NCBI RefSeq assembly: GCF_038070005.1
Contig: NZ_JBBPCO010000007.1
Span: 62,001 to 126,000 of the forward strand
Reading direction: 5' to 3'
Source: Thermithiobacillus plumbiphilus
Lineage (GTDB): Bacteria; Pseudomonadota; Gammaproteobacteria; Acidithiobacillales; Thermithiobacillaceae
DNA length: 64,000 nucleotides
Shown here: in pieces, positions 8,240 through 16,543 of the stretch
Layout of the letters: each line of letters starts with the position of its first letter
How positions within the stretch are numbered: the first letter of the stretch is position 1
The notes under the pieces: model-generated
Database searches by the model: none
The model's input: only the letters and a program-made list of their open reading frames with translations
What the model was told of the DNA's origin: nothing
Position numbers and translations under genes: made by a program

Positions 8240-9013
8240 GTGGCCGCGGATCTCTTCACGCATTTCGATATTCAGATTCTGCTGGGCCTGTTCGGCCTGC
8301 TGAGCATCACCTGGATCTTCTCCGCCTGGCAGCGTCTGGGCGTGGGCCGGGAGCTGGCCTGGTCGGCCCTGCGCGCCACCCTGCAACTGGGCGGCATGGG
8401 CTTTGTGCTGACCTGGCTGTTTGCCCTGCACCAACCCTTGGTGCTGCTCCTGTTCCTGATTCTGATGGTGCTGATGGCCGGTGGCTTCAATGCCAAACGC
8501 GGCAAGGGCATCCGCCATGCCTACTGGATCGGGGTCGCCAGCATCGGCCTGAGTACTACCTTGCTGCTGGCCTGGATGCTCGGCAGCGGTCTGATCGCCT
8601 TTGAGGGCCGGGTACTGATCCCCTTGGGCGGCATGCTCATCGGCAATGCCATGAATGCGGTATCCCTGGCACTGGACCGCCTGCGCGCGGAGATCCGCAA
8701 TCAGGAGGCCATCCTGCTGGCCATGGCCGCCCTGGGCGCCAATGCCCGCCAGATGCTGGCCGAGATCTATCCGCAGGTCACCCGCAGCGCGCTCATCCCG
8801 ACCATCGACAGCCTCAAGAGCGTGGGCCTGATTCACATACCCGGCATCACCGCCGGCATGATCCTGGCCGGCAGTCCGCCGCTCAAGGCAGTGGGCATGC
8901 AGTTGCTGGTGATGTTCATGCTGACCGCCGTGACCGCGCTGGCCACCTTCAGCGCCGTGCTGCTGGCCGGCCCGCTGGCCCTGCGCTTTGGCGGCGAGGA
9001 AAACCCGGCCTAA
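8240..9013 (+). CDS. fetB: FetB-like (UPF0014) ABC transporter permease
   Basis: A 257-residue membrane protein with about seven helices. It carries UPF0014/FetB hallmarks: a Leu-Arg-Ala-Thr-Leu-Gln-Leu segment near residue 44, Met-Asn-Ala-Val-Ser-Leu-Ala near 140, and the coupling region Asp-Ser-Leu-Lys-Ser-Val-Gly-Leu-Ile-His-Ile-Pro-Gly near 190. FetAB in E. coli exports iron and protects against peroxide. The start is a GTG at 8240; no ATG is better placed. The ATPase partner FetA, normally adjacent, is absent, so a partner elsewhere is required. It lies 45 bases after bpt. Confidence 0.85.
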   Translation: MAADLFTHFDIQILLGLFGLLSITWIFSAWQRLGVGRELAWSALRATLQLGGMGFVLTWLFALHQPLVLLLFLILMVLMAGGFNAKRGKGIRHAYWIGVASIGLSTTLLLAWMLGSGLIAFEGRVLIPLGGMLIGNAMNAVSLALDRLRAEIRNQEAILLAMAALGANARQMLAEIYPQVTRSALIPTIDSLKSVGLIHIPGITAGMILAGSPPLKAVGMQLLVMFMLTAVTALATFSAVLLAGPLALRFGGEENPA

Positions 9014-9052
9014 GGCTCGCTTTGCCCGCTCCAAGCCCTTATCCTTGTGTCC

Positions 9053-9718
9053 ATGAACCCTGATAATCCCTTTGAAGAAGCGCCGGCCTGCCTGCCACTC
9101 TGCCAGCGTTTTCGCGGCTTTCTGCCGGTGGTGGTGGATGTCGAAACCGGCGGCTTCGATGCCAGTCGCCATGCCCTGCTGGAAGTGGCCGCCGTGGTGA
9201 TAGGCCTGGATGAGGCCGGGCGGATCTACCCGCAATCCATGCATGCCTATCATGTCGAACCCTTCGAAGGCGCGGTGCTGGACCCGGCCGCCCTGGCTTT
9301 CACCGGTATAGACCCGCATCACCCTTTCCGGGGTGCCCTGCCCGAGCGTGAGGCCCTGCACGAGCTGTTCCGGCCCATCCGCGCGGCGGTCAAGGCCGCC
9401 AGTTGCAAGCGCGCCATCCTGGTGGGCCACAATGCCGCCTTCGATCTTGGTTTTCTCAATGCCGCCGTCGAGCGCAGCGGTATCAAGCGCAACCCTTTTC
9501 ACCCCTTCAGCACCTTCGATACCGTGAGCCTTGCGGGACTTGCCTACGGCGAAACCGTGCTGGCCAAGGCCGCCCGGGCGGCCGGCATTGCCTGGGACAA
9601 CGAGCAGGCGCATTCGGCCATCTATGATGCCGAGCGCACCGCCGAGCTGTTCTGCAACATCGTCAATCGCTGGGATGCGCAGTTTCGTCCGCAGGCCAAG
9701 GCCGTCGATCAGTCCTGA
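9053..9718 (+). CDS. rnt: Ribonuclease T
   Basis: A 221-residue DEDDh 3'-5' exoribonuclease that trims tRNA and other stable RNA 3' ends. ExoI is Val-Asp-Val-Glu-Thr-Gly-Gly-Phe (catalytic Asp and Glu) near residue 29, ExoII is His-Asn-Ala-Ala-Phe-Asp near 126, and ExoIII is His-Ser-Ala-Ile-Tyr-Asp-Ala-Glu near 188. The ATG at 9053 is preferred to the GTG two codons upstream; neither has a strong Shine-Dalgarno site. Its 3' end overlaps the converging epimerase gene by 10 bases. Confidence 0.92.
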   Translation: MNPDNPFEEAPACLPLCQRFRGFLPVVVDVETGGFDASRHALLEVAAVVIGLDEAGRIYPQSMHAYHVEPFEGAVLDPAALAFTGIDPHHPFRGALPEREALHELFRPIRAAVKAASCKRAILVGHNAAFDLGFLNAAVERSGIKRNPFHPFSTFDTVSLAGLAYGETVLAKAARAAGIAWDNEQAHSAIYDAERTAELFCNIVNRWDAQFRPQAKAVDQS

Positions 9719-10581
9719 GTCAGGCTGGCGCGGATGCCATCCCGGAAATCCGCATGACGCAGTCGCAGGCCCAATTCTTCGCGCAGGCGCCGATTGCCAA
9801 GGCGTCGGGACTCTTCCAGAAAGGAACGCGTCAAGGCGGATAACTGTTCCGGGGCTTGTTCTGGTCTGATGTGCGGTGGTTTGGGCAGGCCCGAGATTTC
9901 GGCCAGCGCATCCAGAAACCCGGCCTGGGTGCTGGGAGCGCCATCACAGGCCTGATACACGCGATTGGCTCGTCCCCGCCAGGCAGCCGCCAGCAAGGCG
10001 CTGACCAGGTCATCCACGTGGATACGGTTGCTGTAATGTGGCGGGTCGTAATCCACCACGGCCTGACCCTGGCGCAGTTTCTCCAGAGGCAGGCGGCCAG
10101 GGCCATAGATGCCGGGCACGCGCAGGACGCTGACCTGGGCGCCATAGCGTTGCCCGAAGGCGCGCAATTGCGCTTCGGCGTCCGCCCGTCGCCGCGCGCG
10201 CGCTGTCTGTGGCTGGATCGCGCTGGTTTCATCCAGCCAGTCACCCGCGCGGTTGCCATAGACGCCGGTGGTGCTGACGTAGACGATCCGGTGCGGGCGC
10301 TTAGCGGCCACTGCCAGATGCGCCAGCAGGCGCCGGGTGCGTCGGTCCTGTTCATCATCCGGGTTGGGCGGGGCCAGGTGGAACACCACCCTGGCAGGCG
10401 GCAGTCGCCTCAGGCTGTCGAAATCATCGAGATCGCCCCGGACCGGGGCAATGTGCATCGATGCCAGTTCTTTCGCCTGCTGCTCGCCGCGCGCCAGCGC
10501 CATGACCTGTCCACGCGGCAGCCTCGCGGCCAGATGCCGGCCGACATAGCCGCAACCGATGATCAAAAAGGGCGTATTCAT
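9709..10581 (-). CDS. NAD-dependent epimerase/dehydratase-family protein (YeeZ-like)
   Basis: A 290-residue extended short-chain dehydrogenase. It has an N-terminal Gly-Cys-Gly-Tyr-Val-Gly-Arg nucleotide-binding loop, a Val-Ser-Thr-Thr-Gly-Val-Tyr-Gly stretch containing the active-site Ser/Tyr region, and Arg-Val-Pro-Gly-Ile-Tyr-Gly-Pro-Gly as in sugar-nucleotide epimerases. The length and the GCGYVG loop fit the YeeZ group, whose substrate is unknown. The ATG at 10581 was chosen because translation then begins just before the first beta strand. It converges on rnt and is divergent from the reductase gene at 10677. Confidence 0.8.
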   Translation of the reverse strand: MNTPFLIIGCGYVGRHLAARLPRGQVMALARGEQQAKELASMHIAPVRGDLDDFDSLRRLPPARVVFHLAPPNPDDEQDRRTRRLLAHLAVAAKRPHRIVYVSTTGVYGNRAGDWLDETSAIQPQTARARRRADAEAQLRAFGQRYGAQVSVLRVPGIYGPGRLPLEKLRQGQAVVDYDPPHYSNRIHVDDLVSALLAAAWRGRANRVYQACDGAPSTQAGFLDALAEISGLPKPPHIRPEQAPEQLSALTRSFLEESRRLGNRRLREELGLRLRHADFRDGIRASLTQD

Positions 10582-10676
10582 GTTTCTCTGTCCAGCCAAT
10601 CCTTGTAAGATAATGAGAACTATATCACCTGGCCTGGGGAATGCCCCATCCGCGCCAGCCTGACCAAGGATTGCTT

Positions 10677-11708
10677 ATGACTTACACGGTACGTATCGAG
10701 CCCAGTGGCCATGAAATGCAGGTGGAAGCCGGAGAGACCCTCATCGAGGCCGCGCTTCGGCAGGGGATGAACTTCCCCTACAGTTGCCGCAACGGCTCCT
10801 GCGCCTCCTGCAAGGGCAAGATCGTTGCCGGCGAGGTCGATTATGGCACCTATCAGGCCTATGCCCTGACCGAAGAGGAAAAGGACGTCGGCATGGCCCT
10901 GTTCTGCCGCGCCACCCCCAAGAGCAATCTGGTGGTGGAAGTGCGCGAGATCGGGGCTGCCAAGGACATTCCCGTGAAGATCCTGCCCAGCCGGGTGGCA
11001 AAGATCGAGGATCTCGCGCCCGACGTGCGCGCCGTGTTCTTGAAGCCGCCCGCCACCGAGCGCCTGCAGTTCCTGGCAGGCCAGTACATCGACATCCTCC
11101 TCAAGGATGGCAAGCGCCGCGGCTTTTCGCTGGCCAATTCGCCCTTGGATGACGAATTGCTGGAATTGCACATAAAGCGGGTAAAGGGCGGTGAATTCAC
11201 CGAACACGTCTTTACCACCCTGAAAGAGAAGGACATCTGGCGTTTCGAAGGCCCGCTGGGCAGCTTTTATCTGCGCCTGGAGTCCGAGCGGCCGATGGTC
11301 ATGATGGCCACCGGCACCGGCTTTGCGCCGATCAAGGGCATGCTCGAATATGGCTTTGCCGAAGGCCTGAACCGGCCCGTGCATCTCTACTGGGGCGTGC
11401 GCTACGAGCAGGATTTCTATCGTCTGGATATGATCGAATCCTGGAAGGCGGCGCATCCCAACTTCACCTTCATTCCGGTGGTTTCCCGCCCCACGGAATC
11501 CTGGACCGGGCGCACGGGCTACATCACCGACGCCATCGTGCAGGATTTCGAGGACCTGAGCGCCTTTGAAGCCTATCTCTGCGGCCACCCCGAAATGGTC
11601 GCCGAAGGCGCCCGGCGCATGCAGGCCAAGGGGCTGCCCGGCGAGCACATCTTCTCCGACGCCTTCACCTTCGCGGGCCAACCCAAGCTGGTGGGCGGGG
11701 TGGAATAA
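10677..11708 (+). CDS. Ferredoxin-FNR fusion reductase (CDP-6-deoxyglucoseen reductase-like)
   Basis: A 343-residue flavin reductase with an N-terminal plant-type 2Fe-2S domain and a C-terminal ferredoxin-NADP reductase module. The cysteine set Cys-X4-Cys-X2-Cys (Ser-Cys-Arg-Asn-Gly-Ser-Cys-Ala-Ser-Cys) at about residues 37-45 and a fourth Cys at about 77 coordinate the cluster. FAD binding is indicated by Arg-Gly-Phe-Ser-Leu-Ala-Asn, and NAD(P) binding by Met-Ala-Thr-Gly-Thr-Gly-Phe-Ala-Pro. Databases often label such proteins CDP-6-deoxy-delta-3,4-glucoseen reductase, but no deoxysugar genes are nearby, so a general electron-transfer role is as likely. The ATG at 10677 was preferred over an upstream in-frame start. 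Confidence 0.82.
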   Translation: MTYTVRIEPSGHEMQVEAGETLIEAALRQGMNFPYSCRNGSCASCKGKIVAGEVDYGTYQAYALTEEEKDVGMALFCRATPKSNLVVEVREIGAAKDIPVKILPSRVAKIEDLAPDVRAVFLKPPATERLQFLAGQYIDILLKDGKRRGFSLANSPLDDELLELHIKRVKGGEFTEHVFTTLKEKDIWRFEGPLGSFYLRLESERPMVMMATGTGFAPIKGMLEYGFAEGLNRPVHLYWGVRYEQDFYRLDMIESWKAAHPNFTFIPVVSRPTESWTGRTGYITDAIVQDFEDLSAFEAYLCGHPEMVAEGARRMQAKGLPGEHIFSDAFTFAGQPKLVGGVE

Positions 11709-11709
11709 T

Positions 11710-11930
11710 ATTGACACCTCGCTGCTCACTACGGCCCTGCAGGACGCGCCACTCATGCGCCTGCCCGTCGAGCCCAGTTCTGCAAACGGCCTGTAGCAAC
11801 GCTCCCAGATCCAGATAGACAAGATTGTGACCATTCCTCGCCCCAAGGCGCTGGGGCTATCGGGCATCTTGATGACTCCGTCATGCTGGAGGTCAATCGC
11901 ACCCTGGCCCTATGGCTGGGCATGGCCTGA
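11710..11930 (+). pseudogene. Broken PemK/MazF-family toxin gene (3' two thirds)
   Basis: The frame from 11710 reads a Leu-Leu-Thr-Thr ... Asp-Ala-Pro-Leu-Met-Arg-Leu-Pro-Val-Glu-Pro segment and then hits TAG at 11791-11793. It continues as Ser-Gln-Ile-Gln-Ile-Asp-Lys-Ile-Val-Thr-Ile-Pro-Arg. A frame change near 11860 gives Gly-His-Leu-Asp-Asp-Ser-Val-Met-Leu-Glu-Val-Asn-Arg-Thr-Leu-Ala-Leu-Trp-Leu-Gly-Met-Ala and a stop at 11928-11930, read with a break here: the first part ends at Leu-Glu-Val. These are the middle and C-terminal blocks of MazF/PemK endoribonuclease toxins. The N-terminus and any antitoxin gene are missing. One nonsense codon plus one frameshift make it a relic. Confidence 0.8.
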
Positions 11931-12068
11931 GTTGGGCGAGGAAAACTTGCAATTCCCGAGCAATTTGCTCGGAAAGTCAAAATATTGACACATTTACAAA
12001 GGTTGCGCACCGTCCTATTCTTCCCATCGGCACTTCCGCCGACAGTATAAAAATGGGAAAGAAACGTG

Positions 12069-13802
12069 ATGCAAGGCAACAACGCGAAACTGAAAACCTC
12101 CCTGCCACTCCTGATTGCCCTGGCCCTGGCGGGCTGTGGTGGGGGCGATGATTCCTCGACGCCGAATCCGGCACCTGCAGCCACTACCCTGAGTGGTACT
12201 GCCGCCGCCGGCGCGCCGATCTCCGGCACCGTGACTGTGCGCGACAGCGATACCAATACGCCCGACAAGATTGTAGACATCAAAGCCGATGGCAGCTTCA
12301 ATGTCGATGTGTCCGGCCTCAAGGCGCCCTTTATGCTGCAGGCGGCCGGCACTGTCGGCGACCGCAGCTACACCATTTACTCCGCCGCCACCGCCGCCGG
12401 CACGGTTAACGTCACTCCGCTGACGGATCTCGTGGTGGCCAATGCCGCTGGTGGTGCAGCCAGTACGGCTTTCGAAGCCGCTGATTTCAGCAAACTGACC
12501 GACGCCAATCTGGATGCTGCCGAAAATATTCTGAAGACGCGGCTGGCTCCCGTGCTGCAGGCCACTGGATCGGCGAACACCGACCTGATGAATGGCGCCT
12601 TCGCGGCAAATCACACGGGTATTGACGCCGCGCTGGACCTGCTGGATGTGTCGGTGAGCGGTAACACTGCGACGATAACGGTCAAGGGTGTTAACGCGAC
12701 CATGTTGGATGACCTGAGCACGACCTCTGATAAACAATCAGTATCAACATCAGCCGATGCTGTAACGGCCGTCAAGAGTGATAACGAGGCCATCGTGAAG
12801 CTGATCGAGGACGCATCGGCAAAATTCGCGGCTGCAACGGACGCCAATGATGCCAGCCTGCGCGCCTTGTTCAATGCAAATAGCTTTCTTTCCATGGGTG
12901 AGAAGCTGGATGGTTTCCTGGGGATGCTGTTCACGCATCGGGCAGAAACCGGTGAGGCGATCAGCTTTGACAATGTATCTGTCCAGAAATATGTGACAGA
13001 AACGGGTACGCCGCCCAGGGCCTGGGTATCTTTCCTGCTCATGCAGTCCGGTGGCCAGGATTCAAATTTCGGCCTCTGGGTGGAGAAGGGCGCTGATGGC
13101 ACGTGGCGCATCATCGGCGACCAGATGATTTCCGATATAGTCGTGCAGGCGATGGCGGTTTCATCTTGGTTCCCGCCCAGCAATGGTACGCTGAGCTCTA
13201 ATGGTGTACGTAGTGGAATCAACTTTTTCATTGGCATGGATAGCCCGGCAGCCATTGCGAAGGGTCTTGATCATGCCACCGTGCAAGGTGCGGGCGTAGA
13301 TGTCACTTTGACGAAGTCCTCGACCAGCAATCATCTTGGCTTGAATGGCACGGGAGACAATGTCGTCGATCTGACCGACGCAGCGATTGATACCCTTTCC
13401 GATAACACCGGATATACCATCACGCTGTATGATGGAACCAGTAACGTGATTGACAGCTATACCTTGAACCTGCCCAAGGTACCGGTGAAGGCGTCGACAC
13501 TGGATGCCAGAACTTCATTCCCGATGTTGACGGACAATGCCATCAAAAACTTTGATTACAATTCGTATGGTACGTTTACCATGGACTGGACCATGCCATA
13601 CAACCTCAAAGCCAACGATATTGGTATGTTCATAGCGGATGCCAACGGGAATAATTACAGCTCAGGGGACATCGGCCTCAATGCCAATGCAACCTCGAAA
13701 GAGTTCAAAACCAATCTGACCGGTATCGCAATGTCGGGTTATATGTATCTGGATGCTCGCGATGTCTACGGACGCAAGTACAGCATGTACATCGGTTTGT
13801 AA
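12069..13802 (+). CDS. Large secreted lipoprotein of unknown function
   Basis: A 577-residue protein with a lipoprotein signal: a hydrophobic stretch at residues 12-21 and a Leu-Ala-Gly-Cys lipobox with Cys23, followed by a Gly/Asp/Ser-rich linker. Residues 40-110 (Ser-Gly-Thr-Ala-Ala-Ala-Gly-Ala-Pro-Ile-Ser-Gly) resemble carboxypeptidase-regulatory or bacterial Ig-like beta-sandwich repeats seen in other proteobacterial lipoproteins. The rest is rich in Asn, Thr, Asp and Ser with no motif I recognise. The ATG at 12069 follows GGGAAAG; a GTG directly before it is possible. Base composition falls toward A/T in the second half compared with neighbours. It sits between a toxin relic and a VapBC pair, suggesting acquired DNA. 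Confidence 0.8.
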   Translation: MQGNNAKLKTSLPLLIALALAGCGGGDDSSTPNPAPAATTLSGTAAAGAPISGTVTVRDSDTNTPDKIVDIKADGSFNVDVSGLKAPFMLQAAGTVGDRSYTIYSAATAAGTVNVTPLTDLVVANAAGGAASTAFEAADFSKLTDANLDAAENILKTRLAPVLQATGSANTDLMNGAFAANHTGIDAALDLLDVSVSGNTATITVKGVNATMLDDLSTTSDKQSVSTSADAVTAVKSDNEAIVKLIEDASAKFAAATDANDASLRALFNANSFLSMGEKLDGFLGMLFTHRAETGEAISFDNVSVQKYVTETGTPPRAWVSFLLMQSGGQDSNFGLWVEKGADGTWRIIGDQMISDIVVQAMAVSSWFPPSNGTLSSNGVRSGINFFIGMDSPAAIAKGLDHATVQGAGVDVTLTKSSTSNHLGLNGTGDNVVDLTDAAIDTLSDNTGYTITLYDGTSNVIDSYTLNLPKVPVKASTLDARTSFPMLTDNAIKNFDYNSYGTFTMDWTMPYNLKANDIGMFIADANGNNYSSGDIGLNANATSKEFKTNLTGIAMSGYMYLDARDVYGRKYSMYIGL

Positions 13803-13842
13803 GTGTTCATGCACAGGCAGTAATTGTGTTTTGCATGATTCA

Positions 13843-13865
13843 GGGCGGCGCAAGCCGCCCTTTTT
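13843..13865 (+). terminator. Rho-independent terminator after the lipoprotein gene
   Basis: Perfect seven-base stem GGGCGGC (13843-13849), GCAA loop, GCCGCCC (13854-13860), followed directly by five T. Confidence 0.88.
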
Positions 13866-14020
13866 CTTTGTCGGAGCACGATGCGCGGACTCAGACTTCC
13901 TTGCCTGCACAAGGATAGTCATGCAGTTTGGGTGGGATTTGTCCGAATTCTTAAGGCGGGTTGCTCCACTGGCGCGTCCATGTTGTAATAAGGTAAGGGT
14001 AGTTCTTAGAGGTAAAGGAA

Positions 14021-14263
14021 ATGATAATTGTAAAGACTTCAAAAATCTCCAGCAAGGGTCAGATCACCTTACCCAGTGCTGTACGCGCCATGCTCAAGTC
14101 GGACCTGGTGCGGATCGTGGTTGAGGATGGCAATATACGCCTGGAAGCCGTGCCGGATGTAGGTGGGAGTCTGAAGGCCTACGCGGCGCGTTACCAACCT
14201 TTCGAAGAGGCTCGTGAGCAGGCGTGGAGCGAGGTGGTCCGTGAGCAGAACCCGCGTACTTGA
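14021..14263 (+). CDS. AbrB/MazE-type antitoxin (VapB-like)
   Basis: An 80-residue swapped-hairpin AbrB-domain protein. Residues 5-45 show Val-Lys-Thr-Ser-Lys-Ile-Ser-Ser-Lys-Gly-Gln-Ile-Thr-Leu-Pro, the canonical SpoVT/AbrB DNA-binding motif. An acidic, flexible C-terminus is the likely toxin-binding arm. The ATG follows GGTAAAGGAA. Its 3' end overlaps the PIN-domain gene by 23 bases, the usual antitoxin-first order. It is expected to neutralise the toxin and repress the operon. Short AT-rich sequence between the terminator at 13865 and this start probably carries the promoter. Confidence 0.87.
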   Translation: MIIVKTSKISSKGQITLPSAVRAMLKSDLVRIVVEDGNIRLEAVPDVGGSLKAYAARYQPFEEAREQAWSEVVREQNPRT

Positions 14264-14630
14264 TGCCAACGTCATTCTCCGTTATCTGCTTGCCGACCAT
14301 GCGGCCCATTATGAGGCTGCCGCCGGGTTCCTGAATCAGGTCAAGAGCGGGGACGCCACCGCGCATGTGCCCGAAGGGGCGCTGGTGGAGTGTGTGTACG
14401 TACTGCTCAAGGTGTATGGGGTGCCGCGCAGGGAGGTCGCCGACAAGCTTGCAGCGCTTCTGTCCTATCGCGGCATGGTGGGTGACGCGCTGGCGTGCTT
14501 CGCGGAGGCACTCAGGCTATTCGGCAGCCGCAATGTGGATATCGTGGATGCCCTGGTGGTGACCACTGCTCGGGCGAGGGACTGGGAGGTGTTCAGTTTC
14601 GACCGTGATCTAGAGAAGCTGAAATCCTGA
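14241..14630 (+). CDS. PIN-domain ribonuclease toxin (VapC-like)
   Basis: A 129-residue PIN-domain protein starting at GTG 14241, chosen because GAGGTGG lies seven bases ahead and the start precedes the first strand. Acidic active-site residues are visible: Asp8 in Leu-Asp-Ala-Asn-Val-Ile, a Glu in the Leu-Val-Glu-Cys helix, an Asp in Asn-Val-Asp-Ile-Val-Asp-Ala, and an Asp in Ser-Phe-Asp-Arg-Asp near the end. VapC toxins cleave tRNA or rRNA. With the overlapping AbrB antitoxin it makes an apparently intact toxin-antitoxin pair, in contrast with the broken mazF 2.3 kb upstream. The RNA target is unknown. Confidence 0.87.
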   Translation: MSRTRVLDANVILRYLLADHAAHYEAAAGFLNQVKSGDATAHVPEGALVECVYVLLKVYGVPRREVADKLAALLSYRGMVGDALACFAEALRLFGSRNVDIVDALVVTTARARDWEVFSFDRDLEKLKS

Positions 14631-14759
14631 AGGTTGGCGAAAATTGCGGGGCTTGCAGGACTTCGAGCCGGTCCGCGCGGATGTCCTCCAGGAGCGCTAA
14701 GGCCTTGTCGGTATCTGCTTCGGCGTCCCGTTCCGGCAAGCCCGAGCCAAGTATACAGC

Positions 14760-15755
14760 CTAGGCTTGCAACCACCGCGCAGCGTCCAGCGCATGATAGG
14801 TCAGTATCATGTCCGCCCCGGCGCGCTTGAAGCCGAGCAGGGTTTCGAGCACCACGGCGCGTTCGTCGATCCAGCCGTTCCGGGCGGCGGCCTTGACCAT
14901 GCTGTATTCACCGGAGACGTTGTAGGCGGCCACCGGGGTATCGGTGCGCTCGCGCACGTCGCGGATCAGGTCCATGTAGGCCAGGGCCGGCTTGACCATG
15001 ACGATATCGGCGCCCTCGGCGAGATCGAGCGCCAGCTCGCGCATGGCCTCGCGGCGATTGGCCGGGTCCATCTGATAGCTCTTGCGGTCGCCGAACTGCG
15101 GCGCGCTGTCGGCGGCGTCACGGAAAGGGCCGTAATAGGCGCTGGCGTACTTGATGGCATAGGACATCACCGCTACCCCGGGGTGGGCGCTGGCGTCCAG
15201 GGCCTCGCGGATGGCGGCGACCATGCCGTCGACCATGCCCGAGGGCGCGACCACGTCGGCACCGGCCTCGGCGTAGGAGATGGCCAGGCGCTGGAGGTTG
15301 TCGAGCGTGGCAGCCTCGTCGCGATCCTGATGCTGATCGAGCACGCCGCAGTGGCCGTGCTCGGTGTATTCGCAAAAGCAGGCGTCGGCCATGAGCACCA
15401 GTTGCGGCACCTCGCGGCGGATGGCGCGCAGGGCCTGCTGCACCTCGCCCTCGGGGTCCCAGGCGCGGCTGCCGGCGGCATCCTTGTGGCAGCTGTCCAC
15501 CACGCCAAACAGCATCAGGCCGGGGATGCCGAGGTCGGCGGCCTCGCGGGCAATCTTCACCGTCTCGTCCACCGAAGTCTGATAGACCCCGGGCATGGAA
15601 GATACTTCGGTGCGCAGGCCTTCTCCGGCCACCACGAACAAGGGCAGGATGAAGTCGGCGGGGCTCAGCTGATGCTCGCGCACCAGGGCGCGCAGACTGG
15701 CGCCCCGGCGCAGACGGCGCGGGCTGTGGACACGGGGGTTGAGGATCGGGTTCAT
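14760..15755 (-). CDS. hemB: Delta-aminolevulinic acid dehydratase (porphobilinogen synthase)
   Basis: A 331-residue enzyme joining two 5-aminolevulinate molecules to porphobilinogen in tetrapyrrole synthesis. Zinc-binding cysteines 126, 128 and 136 (Asp-Ala-Cys-Phe-Cys-Glu ... His-Cys-Gly) mark it as the zinc type. The Schiff-base lysine is in Met-Val-Lys-Pro-Ala-Leu-Ala-Tyr and a second conserved lysine in Tyr-Ala-Ile-Lys-Tyr-Ala-Ser-Ala. Its ATG overlaps the hemD stop, so hemC-hemD-hemB is one translationally coupled unit. It converges toward the VapC-like gene with 129 bases between. Confidence 0.97.
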   Translation of the reverse strand: MNPILNPRVHSPRRLRRGASLRALVREHQLSPADFILPLFVVAGEGLRTEVSSMPGVYQTSVDETVKIAREAADLGIPGLMLFGVVDSCHKDAAGSRAWDPEGEVQQALRAIRREVPQLVLMADACFCEYTEHGHCGVLDQHQDRDEAATLDNLQRLAISYAEAGADVVAPSGMVDGMVAAIREALDASAHPGVAVMSYAIKYASAYYGPFRDAADSAPQFGDRKSYQMDPANRREAMRELALDLAEGADIVMVKPALAYMDLIRDVRERTDTPVAAYNVSGEYSMVKAAARNGWIDERAVVLETLLGFKRAGADMILTYHALDAARWLQA

Positions 15756-16543
15756 GCGGTCTCTCCAGAGGCCCAGGCCTCGAGTGCGGCGATCAGGCCG
15801 GCGCTGGAGGCCTCGGGGGCGATGATGGGGGCCGGCAGGCCGGCGGCCTCGACGGCGGCGGCGGTCAGCGGGCTGATGGCGATGATGGGCGTCTTTTTCA
15901 GCCAGCGCTGGCCGAGATTGCCGACCATGTCATAGAGATTGTTGAAGATCTCCGGGCTGGTGACGGTCACGGCGTGCAGTTCGCCCCGCGCCCATTTGTA
16001 CAGGAGTGGGGTGGGATTGAGCGTGGGTCGCACGCGCTGATAGCAAAGCGCCATGTGCACGCGCGCGCCGCGCGCGGCCAGTTCGGTGGGCAGTTGCTCG
16101 CGCCCGGCGTCGCCGGCGAAGATCACGATGTCCTGATCCCTCACGTCCTGCAGGGCGGCTTCGGCCAGCATCGATTCGGCATTGAAGGTCTTGGGCACCA
16201 GATCGACCTTGATCCCGAGCGTCTGCAGTTCCTTGGCGGTCTCGCGGCCGATGGCGGCGACCCGGATGCCGGCAGGCCATTCCAGGCCCAGTGCCTTGAA
16301 CCGGGCGATGCCCTCGCTCACGGCATTGCGCGACACGAAGATGGCCCATTGCGCCTTTGCGCCCTGCTGCACGGCCTTGTCAAAGTCATGCCAGTTCTCC
16401 GGGCGCTCGATGCGGATGGCCGGGAACAGGATGGGCTTGGCGCCACGCGCTTCCAGCAGGCTGATGAGATCGCCGGCCTGGGCCCTGGGCCGGGTGACGA
16501 CGATGCCCTTGTCCTTGAGGGTGGCGAGCATGTCAGCGCTCAT
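15752..16543 (-). CDS. hemD: Uroporphyrinogen-III synthase
   Basis: A 263-residue protein that cyclises hydroxymethylbilane with ring D inversion. The family is poorly conserved, but the N-terminal Gly-Ile-Val-Val-Thr-Arg-Pro, the Phe-Val-Ser-Arg-Asn-Ala-Val segment and the C-terminal Val-Thr-Ser-Pro-Glu ... Ile-Ile-Ala-Ile-Ser-Pro-Leu-Thr blocks are characteristic. The ATG at 16543 lies inside the end of hemC (11-base overlap); a second ATG four codons in is possible. A long upstream in-frame extension was rejected because it runs through hemC. Function also follows from its place between hemC and hemB. Confidence 0.92.
   Translation of the reverse strand: MSADMLATLKDKGIVVTRPRAQAGDLISLLEARGAKPILFPAIRIERPENWHDFDKAVQQGAKAQWAIFVSRNAVSEGIARFKALGLEWPAGIRVAAIGRETAKELQTLGIKVDLVPKTFNAESMLAEAALQDVRDQDIVIFAGDAGREQLPTELAARGARVHMALCYQRVRPTLNPTPLLYKWARGELHAVTVTSPEIFNNLYDMVGNLGQRWLKKTPIIAISPLTAAAVEAAGLPAPIIAPEASSAGLIAALEAWASGETA

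Noticed and set aside
7928-9613. 561-codon minus-strand frame across bpt, fetB and rnt
   Set aside because: Covers three recognised plus-strand genes; composition is typical of an antisense shadow.
14593-14775. 60-codon minus-strand frame between the VapC-like gene and hemB
   Set aside because: It looks mildly protein-like in the 129-base gap but overlaps the toxin end, has no ribosome site and no recognised family.
14634-15935. 433-codon plus-strand frame over hemB
   Set aside because: Antisense to a clear hemB; His/Gly-rich composition without domains.
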